Shown here: positions 1 to 7,003 of the stretch, piece after piece
How positions within the stretch are numbered: the first letter of the stretch is position 1
How the letters are laid out: the number at the start of each line of letters is the position of its first letter
Assembly (NCBI GenBank): GCA_903928285.1
Contig: CAIYQH010000303.1
Coordinates: 1 to 7,003, forward strand
Source: an uncultured Bacteroidales bacterium
GTDB lineage: Bacteria > Bacteroidota > Bacteroidia > Bacteroidales > FEN-979
Reading direction: 5' to 3'
DNA: 7,003 nt
Program-made: the position numbers and the translations under genes
The notes under the pieces: generated by a model
What the model was told of the DNA's origin: nothing
What the model saw: the letters and a program-made list of their open reading frames with translations, nothing else
The model's database searches: none

Positions 1-92
1 CCCCTCCCCAGGCCTCGGTCGTCTCCACCAACCGCAAGACCCAGCGCGACGTCGCCCAGACCTTCAAGCGCATCGTGGACGGGGTCGCGCTC
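1..92 (+). other. Foreign high-GC coding fragment at contig end, probable chimeric join
   Basis: These bases are about 71% G+C against roughly half in the rest of the window. Reading the plus strand from base 3, the 29 consecutive codons from 6 to 92 all end in G or C, which is the signature of a real gene from a high-GC organism. The frame translates to a plausible soluble segment containing VSTNRKTQRDVAQTFKRIVD; I do not recognise the family. Beyond base 92 the G/C-ending pattern stops. On the other strand, the copper ATPase reading frame matches its family only down to FERD (codon ending at base 84), then continues as an unrelated low-complexity run rich in G, A, L, V and D. Both signals place the join at about 84-92. 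The open frame running on to 494 is a product of this join, not a gene. An assembly or library chimera is the simplest explanation; a genuine insertion cannot be excluded from one copy. Confidence 0.75.
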
Positions 93-1010
93 AAAGGAAA
101 GGGCAGCATAGGTTTTATCCTGGTACCAGCGGCCAATGGAAAGGAAGAACACCAATCCGGCAAGGGAATCCATAAAGCCGTTTCCTGTACCGGAAGTTAT
201 CTCAAAGAAACTTCTGGAAAACAGGACCAGGATACCGATGGCAATCGGGACATCGATGCTGATAAACCTTTTGCGGAGTCCCTTCCAGGCCGAGATGATA
301 AAGACCGAGCCAGAATAAAAGGCTACCGGTATCCCGAAGAGAATGTTCAGCAACCCGAAATTCTGCCGCAACAGATGTTCAATACTGTCGTCGACACTCA
401 GGTAACCCGGAAAACTGAAGAGCATGATGTTCCCAAAGCAGAAGCCGGCAACCCCAAGCCGATAGTATATCCCGCGGTTGACGCGGCGTTTTGAGCCCTT
501 TTCAACGGAATCAAGGTTGATTTGGGGGATGTAGTTGATGGATACCAGCAATTCAACAAGCTGGCGAAGACTGATTTTGCCGTCATGAAAGGTGATGATC
601 ACCTCTTTTTTCACGAAGTTGACTGCCGAATGCATTACGCCGTCGTTCAGCCGCTGCAGGTTCTCCAGCAGCCATATGCAGGAACTGCAATGGATTGCCG
701 GGATAAAAAGTTTTATTTTACTCACCCCCTCTTCTGAAAATTCGAGCAGTTCCCGGCGTATTTCTTCGTTGTCAAGGTATGCATAACGACTGCCTACCTC
801 CCGGTTAGCTGCAGTCAAACCGGGATGCTTCTCAAAGCTGTAATAATCACAGGCATCGCTCTGGCTGAGGATCCCGTAAACTGTCAGGCAACCCGAACAG
901 CAAAACTGTTTTTCATCAAACTGTATGGGGACAGCCCCGCAATCTTCTCCGCAATGGTAGCAGGCATTTGCGGGTATATCCGGGTTTTGCCCGGCAGAAT
1001 ATCTTGACAT
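84..1010 (-). CDS. ccoI: Copper-translocating P1B-type ATPase, CcoI/FixI type, N-terminal part only
   Basis: This inner-membrane pump exports Cu(I) from the cytoplasm; the CcoI/FixI branch supplies copper for assembly of cbb3-type cytochrome oxidase. Only the first 309 residues are present. Residues 17-41 form a cysteine cluster (CYHCG, C24, then CCSGC at 37-41) typical of the N-terminal metal-binding domain found ahead of these ATPases. Residues ~98-165 form a heavy-metal-associated ferredoxin-like domain with its CxxC at C108 and C111 (IHCSSC). Four hydrophobic segments follow at about 183-204, 217-241, 250-269 and 279-296. The actuator TGE loop, the CPC membrane motif and the DKTGT phosphorylation site all lie beyond the break, so function is inferred from the N-terminal half. 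The start is fixed by ATG at 1010-1008, because an in-frame TGA sits just upstream at 1031-1029. There is no Shine-Dalgarno sequence, as usual in Bacteroidota. The left boundary is the chimeric join, not a true end. It is divergent from cydAB. A general CopA-like efflux role is the alternative; the cysteine-rich N-terminus favours CcoI. Confidence 0.85.
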
Positions 1011-1035
1011 GGTTTGTTTGTTCTTCGTTCATCAG

Positions 1036-1068
1036 ACGGGTAAGGGCCTGGCATTTGCGTATACCCGT
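1036..1068 (-). promoter_or_regulatory. Possible hairpin in the leader of the copper ATPase mRNA
   Basis: A perfect 7-base inverted repeat, ACGGGTA at 1036-1042 and TACCCGT at 1062-1068, encloses a 19-base loop. It lies between the predicted ATPase promoter and the ATPase start codon, with the start 25 bases downstream on the minus strand. It could form a leader hairpin or be a protein-binding palindrome. It is not a terminator, since no U-run follows. A stem this short could arise by chance. Confidence 0.25.
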
Positions 1069-1100
1069 GCGCGCTTGCCTTATGATCTTTCAAGGTGCGG

Positions 1101-1108
1101 CAAAATTA
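1101..1108 (-). promoter_or_regulatory. Probable Bacteroidota -7 promoter element for the copper ATPase gene
   Basis: On the minus strand this reads TAATTTTG and is followed by C, an exact match to the Bacteroidota -7 consensus TAnnTTTG. It would start transcription near 1094 and give a leader of about 84 nt before the ATPase start codon. The expected TTTG-like -33 element is weak: TTCTG lies about 21 bases upstream on the minus strand (1134-1130). The call rests on the motif match and its location between divergent genes. Confidence 0.5.
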
Positions 1109-1164
1109 AACAAAACAGCATTGGAATATCAGAAGTCGGGCTGAAATGAACGATAATAATTCGG

Positions 1165-1172
1165 TATCTTTG
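1165..1172 (+). promoter_or_regulatory. Probable Bacteroidota -7 promoter element for cydAB
   Basis: TATCTTTG followed by C matches the Bacteroidota -7 consensus TAnnTTTG exactly. It lies 23 bases before the cydA ATG, so the predicted transcript would start near 1179 and have a very short leader of about 15-18 nt without a Shine-Dalgarno sequence. No good TTTG element is visible at the -33 position (around 1141-1146), so the promoter may depend on an activator or simply tolerate a weak -33 box. Confidence 0.55.
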
Positions 1173-1195
1173 CCCTCCAAAAATATGATAACTTC

Positions 1196-2773
1196 ATGTC
1201 TCAACATATAGATCTTTCGCTGATCGACTGGTCGAGGGCACAGTTTGCCCTGACAGCCATCTATCACTGGATTTTCGTTCCGCTCACCCTTGGACTCGCC
1301 TTTTTAGTCGCCATTATGGAGACCATCTATGTTAAAACAGGCGATGTGGAATGGAAAAAAATAACCCAATTCTGGCTTACCCTGTTCGGTATCAATTTTG
1401 CCATCGGGGTGGCAACCGGTATCATCCTGGAGTTCCAGTTCGGCACCAACTGGTCGAACTATTCGTGGTTCGTTGGCGACATTTTCGGAGCGCCGCTTGC
1501 CATCGAAGGGATCATGGCATTTTTCCTGGAATCGACCTTTATTGCCGTTATGTTTTTCGGATGGAACAAGGTCAGCCGGCGATTTCACCTCGCCTCCTCC
1601 TGGCTTACGGCCGTAGGCGCCAACCTATCCGCCTTGTGGATCCTGGTGGCCAACGCATGGATGCAATACCCTGTGGGGATGCAGTTCAACCCGGCGACTT
1701 CACGCAACGAAATGGTGGACTTCTGGGCTGTACTCTTTTCTCCTGTTGCCGTAAATAAATTCCTGCATACTGTTTCATCGGGCTATGTGACTGCTTCGGT
1801 GTTCGTGATCGGCATCAGTTGCTGGTTCCTGCTGAAAGGCAGGCATACCGGCCTGGCAAAGCGCAGCATTATGGTAGCCGCTATTTTCGGCCTGGCCACC
1901 TCGCTCCTGCTCGCCTTTACCGGCGACGGTTCGGCTTACCAGGTTTCGCAAAAGCAGCCCATGAAACTTGCCGCCATGGAGGGGTTATACCAGGGAAAAC
2001 AGGGGGCTGGACTGGTTGCCTGGGGTATCCTCGACCCTGGCAAAAAACAGGGTGATGGCAAAGATGCCTTCCTGGTCAAGATAGAATTTCCGAAATTGCT
2101 CTCCTTCCTTGGATACCGGAATCCCGACGCCTTTGTCCCGGGTGTGGACGACCTGATGAAGGGAGGTTTCAAACCCGGATTTACACAGGTAACCGCACTG
2201 GAAAAGGAGAAGGCCTTTTCAGTCGAGGAGAAGATCAGCCGGGGGAAGCAGGCGGTAACAGCTTTAGGCGCCTGGCGCGATGCAAAGGCCGCGAAAGATA
2301 CGGTCAGGTGCGACAGCGCCCTAAAGATGCTCAGACAGAATTTCCCTTGGTTCGGTTACGCCTACCTGAACAGTCCGCAAAGCGTAATCCCCAATGTTCC
2401 CCTCACCTATTACAGTTTTCACCTGATGGTTTATCTCGGGTTTTATTTTATCCTGTTATTTGCCGTGGTACTGTATCTTGCAACCAAAAACATACTCGAA
2501 GGCCAGCGCTGGCTGCTTTGGGTTGGGGTGATCACCATCCCCTTTGTTTACCTGGCATCAGAGGCGGGCTGGGTGGTGGCGGAGGTGGGCCGGCAACCCT
2601 GGGTAATCCAGGACCTGATGCCTGTGATGGCTGCCGTATCGAAAATTGATGCAAGCTCGGTGATGATAACCTTCTGGCTGTTTGCAGCCCTTTTTACCAT
2701 CCTGCTGATCGCCGAAGTCAAGATTATGCTCAGACAAATTAAAACCGGACCAAAAGAGGGAGGAACCCACTGA
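1196..2773 (+). CDS. cydA: Cytochrome bd-type quinol oxidase subunit I
   Basis: CydA binds the haems of the bd oxidase and oxidises quinol at the periplasmic face, passing electrons to O2 to make water while contributing to the proton gradient. At 525 residues it is close to the E. coli length (522) and is a multi-pass membrane protein. By alignment from memory with E. coli CydA, key residues are kept: H24 (high-spin haem ligand), H191 in KFLHTV and M411 (the two haem b558 ligands), E104 and E112 in the IEGIMAFFLEST region, E456, and the signature GRQPW at 466-470. The quinol-binding loop keeps K257 and E262 (KLAAME); the K257-M411 spacing of 154 residues is at least as long as in E. coli (141), placing it in the long Q-loop class. 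The ATG start gives an N-terminus that aligns with the family. There is no Shine-Dalgarno sequence, but a -7 promoter element sits just upstream. Its TGA stop overlaps the cydB ATG by one base. Confidence 0.97.
   Translation: MSQHIDLSLIDWSRAQFALTAIYHWIFVPLTLGLAFLVAIMETIYVKTGDVEWKKITQFWLTLFGINFAIGVATGIILEFQFGTNWSNYSWFVGDIFGAPLAIEGIMAFFLESTFIAVMFFGWNKVSRRFHLASSWLTAVGANLSALWILVANAWMQYPVGMQFNPATSRNEMVDFWAVLFSPVAVNKFLHTVSSGYVTASVFVIGISCWFLLKGRHTGLAKRSIMVAAIFGLATSLLLAFTGDGSAYQVSQKQPMKLAAMEGLYQGKQGAGLVAWGILDPGKKQGDGKDAFLVKIEFPKLLSFLGYRNPDAFVPGVDDLMKGGFKPGFTQVTALEKEKAFSVEEKISRGKQAVTALGAWRDAKAAKDTVRCDSALKMLRQNFPWFGYAYLNSPQSVIPNVPLTYYSFHLMVYLGFYFILLFAVVLYLATKNILEGQRWLLWVGVITIPFVYLASEAGWVVAEVGRQPWVIQDLMPVMAAVSKIDASSVMITFWLFAALFTILLIAEVKIMLRQIKTGPKEGGTH
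2757..2763 (+). promoter_or_regulatory. Shine-Dalgarno-like sequence for cydB inside the end of cydA
   Basis: AGGGAGG lies 9 bases before the cydB ATG. It is the only strong purine-rich ribosome-binding sequence I saw in this window. It supports the chosen cydB start and suggests translation of cydB is secured by both re-initiation at the TGATG overlap and direct ribosome binding. Confidence 0.5.
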
Positions 2774-3936
2774 TGTTTGAAACTATTTCTATCGAACCCC
2801 TGCAGGCCTACTGGTGGATCATCATCTCCATCCTTGGTAGCCTCCTGGTGTTCCTGATGTTTGTCCAGGGTGGACAGACCCTGATCTATACCATCGGGAA
2901 AACCGAACCCGAGCGCAAGATGCTGGTCAACACCCTTGGCAGGAAGTGGGAATTCACCTTTACCACACTGGTTACGTTTGGCGGCGCCTTTTTCGCAGCT
3001 TTTCCCCTTTTTTATTCCACCAGTTTCGGGGGTGCCTACTGGGTATGGATGGCCATCCTCTTTCCCTTTATCATCCAGGCTGTAGCCTATGAATTCCGCA
3101 GCAAACCCAACAACCTGCTGGGTCACAAAGTCTACGAATGGTTCCTGATCATCAACGGGCTGCTGGGTACCGTGCTGCTGGGAACCGCCGTGGCAACATT
3201 TTTCACGGGTTCCTCCTTCCTGGTCAACAGATCGGCCCTGACCAACCTGGCCGACCCGGCCATCTCGCGCTGGATGGATCCTGCACACGGTCTTGAGGCC
3301 CTGTTGAACTGGCGGAACGTCGCCCTTGGCTTCGCTGTATTTTTCCTGTCGAGAGTCCTTGGAACACTCTATTTCATGAACACCATCGATCATGAGGAGA
3401 TCCTGTTGCGATGCCGGAAGCAGTTGCTGATCAACATCATACCTTTCCTGGTATGTTTCCTTTCGTTTCTCTATGCCATCCTCATCAGACCGGGATTTGC
3501 CGTAAGGCCTGTGGAGGGAGTTATCTATGGTGAGATGAACAAATATTACCATAACCTCGTACAGATGCCCCTGGTACTGATGATCTTCGCCTCCGGTGTC
3601 GTCTTTGTTTTGCTGGGCGTAGCCCTGCCCCTGGTCGATATGCACAAGAATGGCTCCTCCGGGTTCTGGTATGCCGGGGCCGGAACCTTCCTTACGGTTT
3701 TTGCCTTGTTCTGCATGGTGGGATTCAACAACACAGCCTATTACCCCTCAGTTTATGACCTCCAGAGTTCGCTTACCATCCATAACTCCTCCTCCAGCCT
3801 ATACACCCTGACGATTATGAGTTATGTTTCGCTGCTGGTGCCCTTCGTGGTTGCCTATGTATGGTATGCCTGGAAGGCTGTCAACAACAAAAAGATCGAC
3901 GAGGCGGAGATGGAAGAGGGCGGGCATACCTATTAA
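2773..3936 (+). CDS. cydB: Cytochrome bd-type quinol oxidase subunit II
   Basis: CydB is the haem-free partner of CydA in the inner-membrane oxidase, structurally similar to it and thought to support proton supply to the active site. The 387-residue protein (E. coli 379) has the expected succession of hydrophobic helices, starting with the WWIIISILGSLLVF segment at 14-27. Family landmarks include the TEPERKMLVN stretch (44-53), GRKWEF (56-61), GGAFFAAFPLFYST (70-83), YEFRSK (106-111) and the C-terminal NNTAYYPS (319-326) and SLTIHNSSSS (333-342) blocks. The acidic TDGFDMG stretch of E. coli CydB helix 1 is replaced by FVQGGQTLIY (30-39), and the WD that follows helix 1 in E. coli is WE here (59-60); I recall the same change in other Bacteroidota CydB proteins. 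It overlaps cydA by one base and forms a two-gene unit. No cydX-like small subunit gene fits in the 30 bases before the convergent kdpE. Confidence 0.96.
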   Translation: MFETISIEPLQAYWWIIISILGSLLVFLMFVQGGQTLIYTIGKTEPERKMLVNTLGRKWEFTFTTLVTFGGAFFAAFPLFYSTSFGGAYWVWMAILFPFIIQAVAYEFRSKPNNLLGHKVYEWFLIINGLLGTVLLGTAVATFFTGSSFLVNRSALTNLADPAISRWMDPAHGLEALLNWRNVALGFAVFFLSRVLGTLYFMNTIDHEEILLRCRKQLLINIIPFLVCFLSFLYAILIRPGFAVRPVEGVIYGEMNKYYHNLVQMPLVLMIFASGVVFVLLGVALPLVDMHKNGSSGFWYAGAGTFLTVFALFCMVGFNNTAYYPSVYDLQSSLTIHNSSSSLYTLTIMSYVSLLVPFVVAYVWYAWKAVNNKKIDEAEMEEGGHTY

Positions 3937-3966
3937 AATGCAGCGGCTTAAGGGCGAGATCCATTG

Positions 3967-4650
3967 TCAACTGCCGAAACGATAGCCAATCCCCGATTCT
4001 GTATTGAGCAGGGTCGGGCGGGCTGGATCATCTTCGATTTTTTTCCGGAGCTGGGCGACAAACACCCTCAAATACTGCGTTTGTTCAATGTATCCCATAC
4101 CCCAGATCTCCTTCAGGATGTACTGGTGTGTCAGCACCCTGCCTTCATTCCTGGCCAGCAGCCCCAGCAGGGAAAATTCGGTTGAAGTCAGCTTTAACAG
4201 TTCATTATTTTTACGGGCGGTATGATTGACCAGGTCAATGGTTAAGGCTCCGAATTCAAGGATCTGTTTAGCGGGAACATCCAGGTTTTGCCTGGCAGCA
4301 ACCCGGATGCGCGCCAACAGTTCGCCGGTGCGGAAAGGCTTGGTCAGGAAATCGTTTGCACCGGCATCGAGGGCATTGATGATGTCATCTTCGGAACTTC
4401 TTACCGATAGAATGATAACAGGTTTATGATACCATCCCCGCAATGATTTCAGCACCTCCAGTCCATCCAGGTCGGGCAATCCCAGATCCAGGATGATCAG
4501 CGAGGGCTGCACCGATGCCGCCAGGGTAAGGCCCTCTTTCCCTGACGATGCCTCGGAAATCCTGTACCCGTTTGCCGAAAGGGTTATTTCCAGCAACCTG
4601 CGGATCTGGGATTCATCGTCGATGATCAGAATATTGTCAGAAGGCCCCAT
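3967..4650 (-). CDS. kdpE: Response regulator of the OmpR/PhoB family, KdpE
   Basis: KdpE is the cytoplasmic DNA-binding partner of the sensor KdpD and activates the potassium pump operon kdpFABC when K+ is limiting or turgor falls. The 227 residues comprise a receiver domain (about 5-120) with the acidic pair D11-D12, phosphoacceptor D55 in ILDLGLPD, switch serine S82 and lysine K104 in TKPF. A winged-helix output domain (about 130-225) follows, with LTSTEFSLLGLLA, a recognition-helix region YLRVFVAQLRKKIE and the wing ending GIGYRF. Length is typical (E. coli 225). The ATG directly follows the TAG stop of kdpD with no gap, indicating translational coupling, and that adjacency plus sequence form is why I call it KdpE rather than a generic OmpR-type regulator. 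It ends 30 bases from the end of convergent cydB. Confidence 0.93.
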   Translation of the reverse strand: MGPSDNILIIDDESQIRRLLEITLSANGYRISEASSGKEGLTLAASVQPSLIILDLGLPDLDGLEVLKSLRGWYHKPVIILSVRSSEDDIINALDAGANDFLTKPFRTGELLARIRVAARQNLDVPAKQILEFGALTIDLVNHTARKNNELLKLTSTEFSLLGLLARNEGRVLTHQYILKEIWGMGYIEQTQYLRVFVAQLRKKIEDDPARPTLLNTESGIGYRFGS

Positions 4651-7002
4651 CTACTCTTTATTTCCGGTTAGCTGTTCCATTCCGGTTATCTGTACCGGGA
4701 TGGTGATGGTGAAGATTGCCCCCCCGTTCTTGCGGTTTTCGGCAATTACCTTACCCTGGTGGGCCTCCACAAAACTTTTCACAATGGAAAGTCCTAAACC
4801 CGTTCCACCCGACTTGGCATCTTTCCCCCTGTAAAACTTCTGAAACACCAGCGACAGTTCTGAAGGAGGAAACCCATGTCCCCTGTCCATCACCTGGATC
4901 GACAGGGTACCCTGGTCATAGAAAAATTTAAGCCTGATACTGGTTCCGGGTTCGGCGTTTTGCGTGGCGTTGAGCAGGAGGTTATGGAGTACCTGTTCAA
5001 TAATGCCAAAATCAACACTGACCAGGGGCATATCGGCAGGGATGATAACCGTAAGCACAAATGGTTCCAGTTCCTGCCTGAGCGCCTGTAAAACACTGTT
5101 TGCCAGGTCATGAACATCGCACCAGTCGCGTCGCAGGGTTATCATCCCCGATTCAAGGCGCGACATATTCAACAGGTTCCCGATGAGCCTGTTAAGCCGT
5201 ACCGAAGCGGTGTTAATTTCATGGTAGAGCCGTTGCCTGGTTGCTTCAGGATAATCCTGGGTGAGCAGTGTGTCGGAGGCGCCTATAATCGTGGTTACCG
5301 GAATCCGCAACTCATGTGAAATGGAATTGAACAGGGTTTTATAAAGCCTGTCCGACTCGGCCAGGATATAAGCTTTCCTGGAGTCATTTCTTAAGAATTC
5401 GCGCTCGACCTTTCCCGAAATCTGGGAAAGGAAGGCCTCCCAAAACTGCTCCTCGCCATGGGTAAAGACTCCCGCAAGTTTTACAACGATCACCCCCATG
5501 TTCTCCGTATTTCCTGTCAGCGGATAAAAGGTGTATTCCGTCGAAGGCAGCGTGTCGGTGAATTTACCTGCCATGGATGAATGTTTGAATACCCAGTCGG
5601 CAATGCTCGTCTCGTTTTCAGAAAGAGCCAGGCTGGTACTGTGTCTGGATTGCATATCCAGCTGTTTTTGCTCAGTTTTCAGGATGATGACACATTCGAG
5701 ATTGAAATATTTTTTTACATACCTGGCAGCTACATCCGACACCTCCTCCAACCCTGATAACAGGTTAAAATCCCTTGTCAACTGGTATAATGCATGCGTA
5801 CGCTCCTCCCTGACCCTGATCTTCTTCTCCTGCCGGCGGACTTTTGAGGTCAGTATCCCGTTCAGCAGGGCAATGATGAAAAACATGACCAGCATGAGTA
5901 TATCTTCAGGTTTCCCCACATTCAGGGTAAACTGGGGAGGGATGAAAAAGAAGTCCCAGATAAAGGCGCTCAGGGCCGCCGCCAGTAAAATCGGGCCGGT
6001 CCCGTAAAAAAGTGCGAGAATCGAAACCAGGAATAGCAAGATAAAGGATACAACCTGGTAACCGATCAGATCTTTTGCGAGGTAACTGATGGCGGAGAGC
6101 AGGATGACAAAGAGAGGAATAGTGAGATATTGTGCGGCATTGGAGGTAAAGGCCGGAATAAACCCCCTTTCCCTGAATTTATCCCTGGCCAGGTTGTCGG
6201 ATCCGAGGATATAGACGTCGATGTTACCACTGTAACGAATCAGTCTGTTTACAAACCGGCCCAGCCGAAACATCGAAAAGAGGTTCCTGACGCGGGGCTT
6301 CCCGACAATGATGTGGGTCACATTCTCCTTCTGGGCAAAATCGACCACTGCCTTTACGATGTCATTATTGGTGATAATTCTCAGTTTGATCCCCAGTTGT
6401 TTTGTCAGGTTGATGTTCTTATCGAGTTGCTCCCGTTCCCTGGGGGTCAGTTTGTGGAGGGTTTCGACATACAACGCCTGGATGTCGGCTCCCATTGAAA
6501 AGGCAAGTGTTTTAGCCCATCGCAGCAATTTTGCCGAATAGGGACTCGGCCCGATGGCGGCCAGCAGGTGCAGCCCCGATTTCCAGGGTCCGCGTATCCG
6601 CTTGTCCTGCATGTATTCATGCAATTGCTTATCCACCCGATCGGCGACGATCCGCAGGGCCATTTCCCGGAGGGCTGTAATGTTTCCCTTCCGGAAGAAA
6701 TTTTCGATTGCCTCCTTTGACCGTTCGGTCGAATAAACTTTTCCCTCTGATAACCGCTGCAACAATTCATCCGGGGGCAGGTCAACGACCTCCAACTCAT
6801 CAGCATTTTCGAATATCTCATCCGGCAGGGTTTCGCGGACTACAATTCCTGTAATCTGGGCCACCGTTTCAGAACGGCTTTCCAGGTGCTGTACATTCAG
6901 GGTGGTATAGACACTGATCCCCGATTCGAGGATTTCAAGCACATCCTGGTAACGTTTGGCATGACGGCTTCCGGCGGCGTTGGTATGGGCAAGTTCATCA
7001 AC
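4651..7002 (-). CDS. kdpD: Sensor histidine kinase KdpD, N-terminus missing at window edge
   Basis: KdpD is a membrane histidine kinase that senses potassium limitation and osmotic stress and phosphorylates KdpE. 783 residues are visible; against E. coli KdpD (894) roughly the first 100, including the Walker A loop, lie beyond the edge. The fragment opens with VDELAHTN, the Walker B region of the KdpD domain, then SVYTTLNVQHLES. Counting from the GTG-encoded valine at 6942 as 1, a universal-stress-protein-like domain spans about 122-250, including the IIVGKPR motif (211-217). Four membrane helices of the DUF4118 type span about 270-365, and a GAF-like region about 385-515. The HisKA domain has phosphoacceptor H543 (SISHELRIP). 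The ATPase domain has N-box N654/N658, the G1 box DRGHG (686-690), the F-box FQKFYRG (700-706) and the G2 box GGTGLGLSIV (712-721). The GTG at 6942 is internal, not the start, because family-matching sequence continues upstream. The TAG stop abuts the kdpE ATG exactly. Genes for KdpFABC would be expected upstream, to the right. Confidence 0.96.
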   Translation of the reverse strand, partial: VDELAHTNAAGSRHAKRYQDVLEILESGISVYTTLNVQHLESRSETVAQITGIVVRETLPDEIFENADELEVVDLPPDELLQRLSEGKVYSTERSKEAIENFFRKGNITALREMALRIVADRVDKQLHEYMQDKRIRGPWKSGLHLLAAIGPSPYSAKLLRWAKTLAFSMGADIQALYVETLHKLTPREREQLDKNINLTKQLGIKLRIITNNDIVKAVVDFAQKENVTHIIVGKPRVRNLFSMFRLGRFVNRLIRYSGNIDVYILGSDNLARDKFRERGFIPAFTSNAAQYLTIPLFVILLSAISYLAKDLIGYQVVSFILLFLVSILALFYGTGPILLAAALSAFIWDFFFIPPQFTLNVGKPEDILMLVMFFIIALLNGILTSKVRRQEKKIRVREERTHALYQLTRDFNLLSGLEEVSDVAARYVKKYFNLECVIILKTEQKQLDMQSRHSTSLALSENETSIADWVFKHSSMAGKFTDTLPSTEYTFYPLTGNTENMGVIVVKLAGVFTHGEEQFWEAFLSQISGKVEREFLRNDSRKAYILAESDRLYKTLFNSISHELRIPVTTIIGASDTLLTQDYPEATRQRLYHEINTASVRLNRLIGNLLNMSRLESGMITLRRDWCDVHDLANSVLQALRQELEPFVLTVIIPADMPLVSVDFGIIEQVLHNLLLNATQNAEPGTSIRLKFFYDQGTLSIQVMDRGHGFPPSELSLVFQKFYRGKDAKSGGTGLGLSIVKSFVEAHQGKVIAENRKNGGAIFTITIPVQITGMEQLTGNKE

Positions 7003-7003
7003 C

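Noticed and set aside
75..494. Plus-strand open frame of 139 codons starting in the left end
   Set aside because: It begins in the high-GC fragment and runs across the join into the antisense of the ATPase gene; after base 92 it has no codon bias or family resemblance. It is an artefact of the chimera.
1080..1093. FNR/CRP-like palindrome TTATGATCTTTCAA between the divergent genes
   Set aside because: Only one half-site resembles the FNR consensus TTGAT-N4-ATCAA, and its position at or just after the predicted ATPase transcription start is poor for an activator.
2548..3645. Long 365-codon minus-strand open frame covering the end of cydA and most of cydB
   Set aside because: It is fully antisense to two strongly supported genes. 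Its translation is a low-complexity mix rich in Q, D, G, K and H with no recognisable domain.
3937..3966. A cydX-like small oxidase subunit gene or a terminator after cydB
   Set aside because: The gap is too short for a cydX gene, and it contains only a CTTAAG palindrome with no stable stem or T-run.
5531..6498. Plus-strand open frames of 158 and 122 codons opposite kdpD (5531-6007 and 6130-6498)
   Set aside because: kdpD is intact and conserved throughout this stretch; these frames lack any family resemblance and have no promoter or ribosome-binding signal.
6940..6942. GTG at 6942 as the start of kdpD
   Set aside because: The 20 codons upstream to the window edge encode VDELAHTN and the following conserved KdpD sequence in the same frame, so the true start lies outside the window.

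Overview
The window looks like a metagenomic contig from a member of the Bacteroidota. The supporting evidence is the Bacteroidota-style form of the CydA and CydB proteins, two TAnnTTTG promoter elements in the one divergent intergenic region, starts without a Shine-Dalgarno sequence at the heads of transcription units, and a CcoI-type copper ATPase with the N-terminal cysteine-rich domain usual in that phylum. By eye the base composition is near 50% GC, apart from the first ~90 bases, which are about 71% GC and do not belong with the rest.

Layout from left to right. Bases 1 to about 84-92 are a foreign high-GC coding fragment, most likely a chimeric join at the contig end. Next, on the minus strand, is the first 309 codons of a copper-transporting P-type ATPase (CcoI/FixI type), cut off by that join before its catalytic domains. 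A 185-bp divergent intergenic region (1011-1195) carries one probable promoter per direction. Then cydA and cydB run on the plus strand, overlapping by one base, and encode a complete cytochrome bd-type quinol oxidase. Thirty bases further on, in convergent orientation, are kdpE and kdpD (minus strand, kdpD upstream and abutting kdpE exactly). They form a potassium/turgor two-component system. kdpD runs off the right edge with roughly its first 100 codons missing.

Functionally, cydAB encodes the high-affinity bd oxidase of microaerobic or oxygen-stressed respiration. The divergent ATPase probably supplies copper for a cbb3-type oxidase whose genes would be expected to follow it to the left in the true genome; that would make this a hub for low-oxygen respiration. 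The KdpD/KdpE pair normally controls the KdpFABC potassium pump, whose genes would be expected beyond the right edge, upstream of kdpD. The gene content is conventional and I found no sign of an undescribed system. The most notable observation is the chimeric left end.
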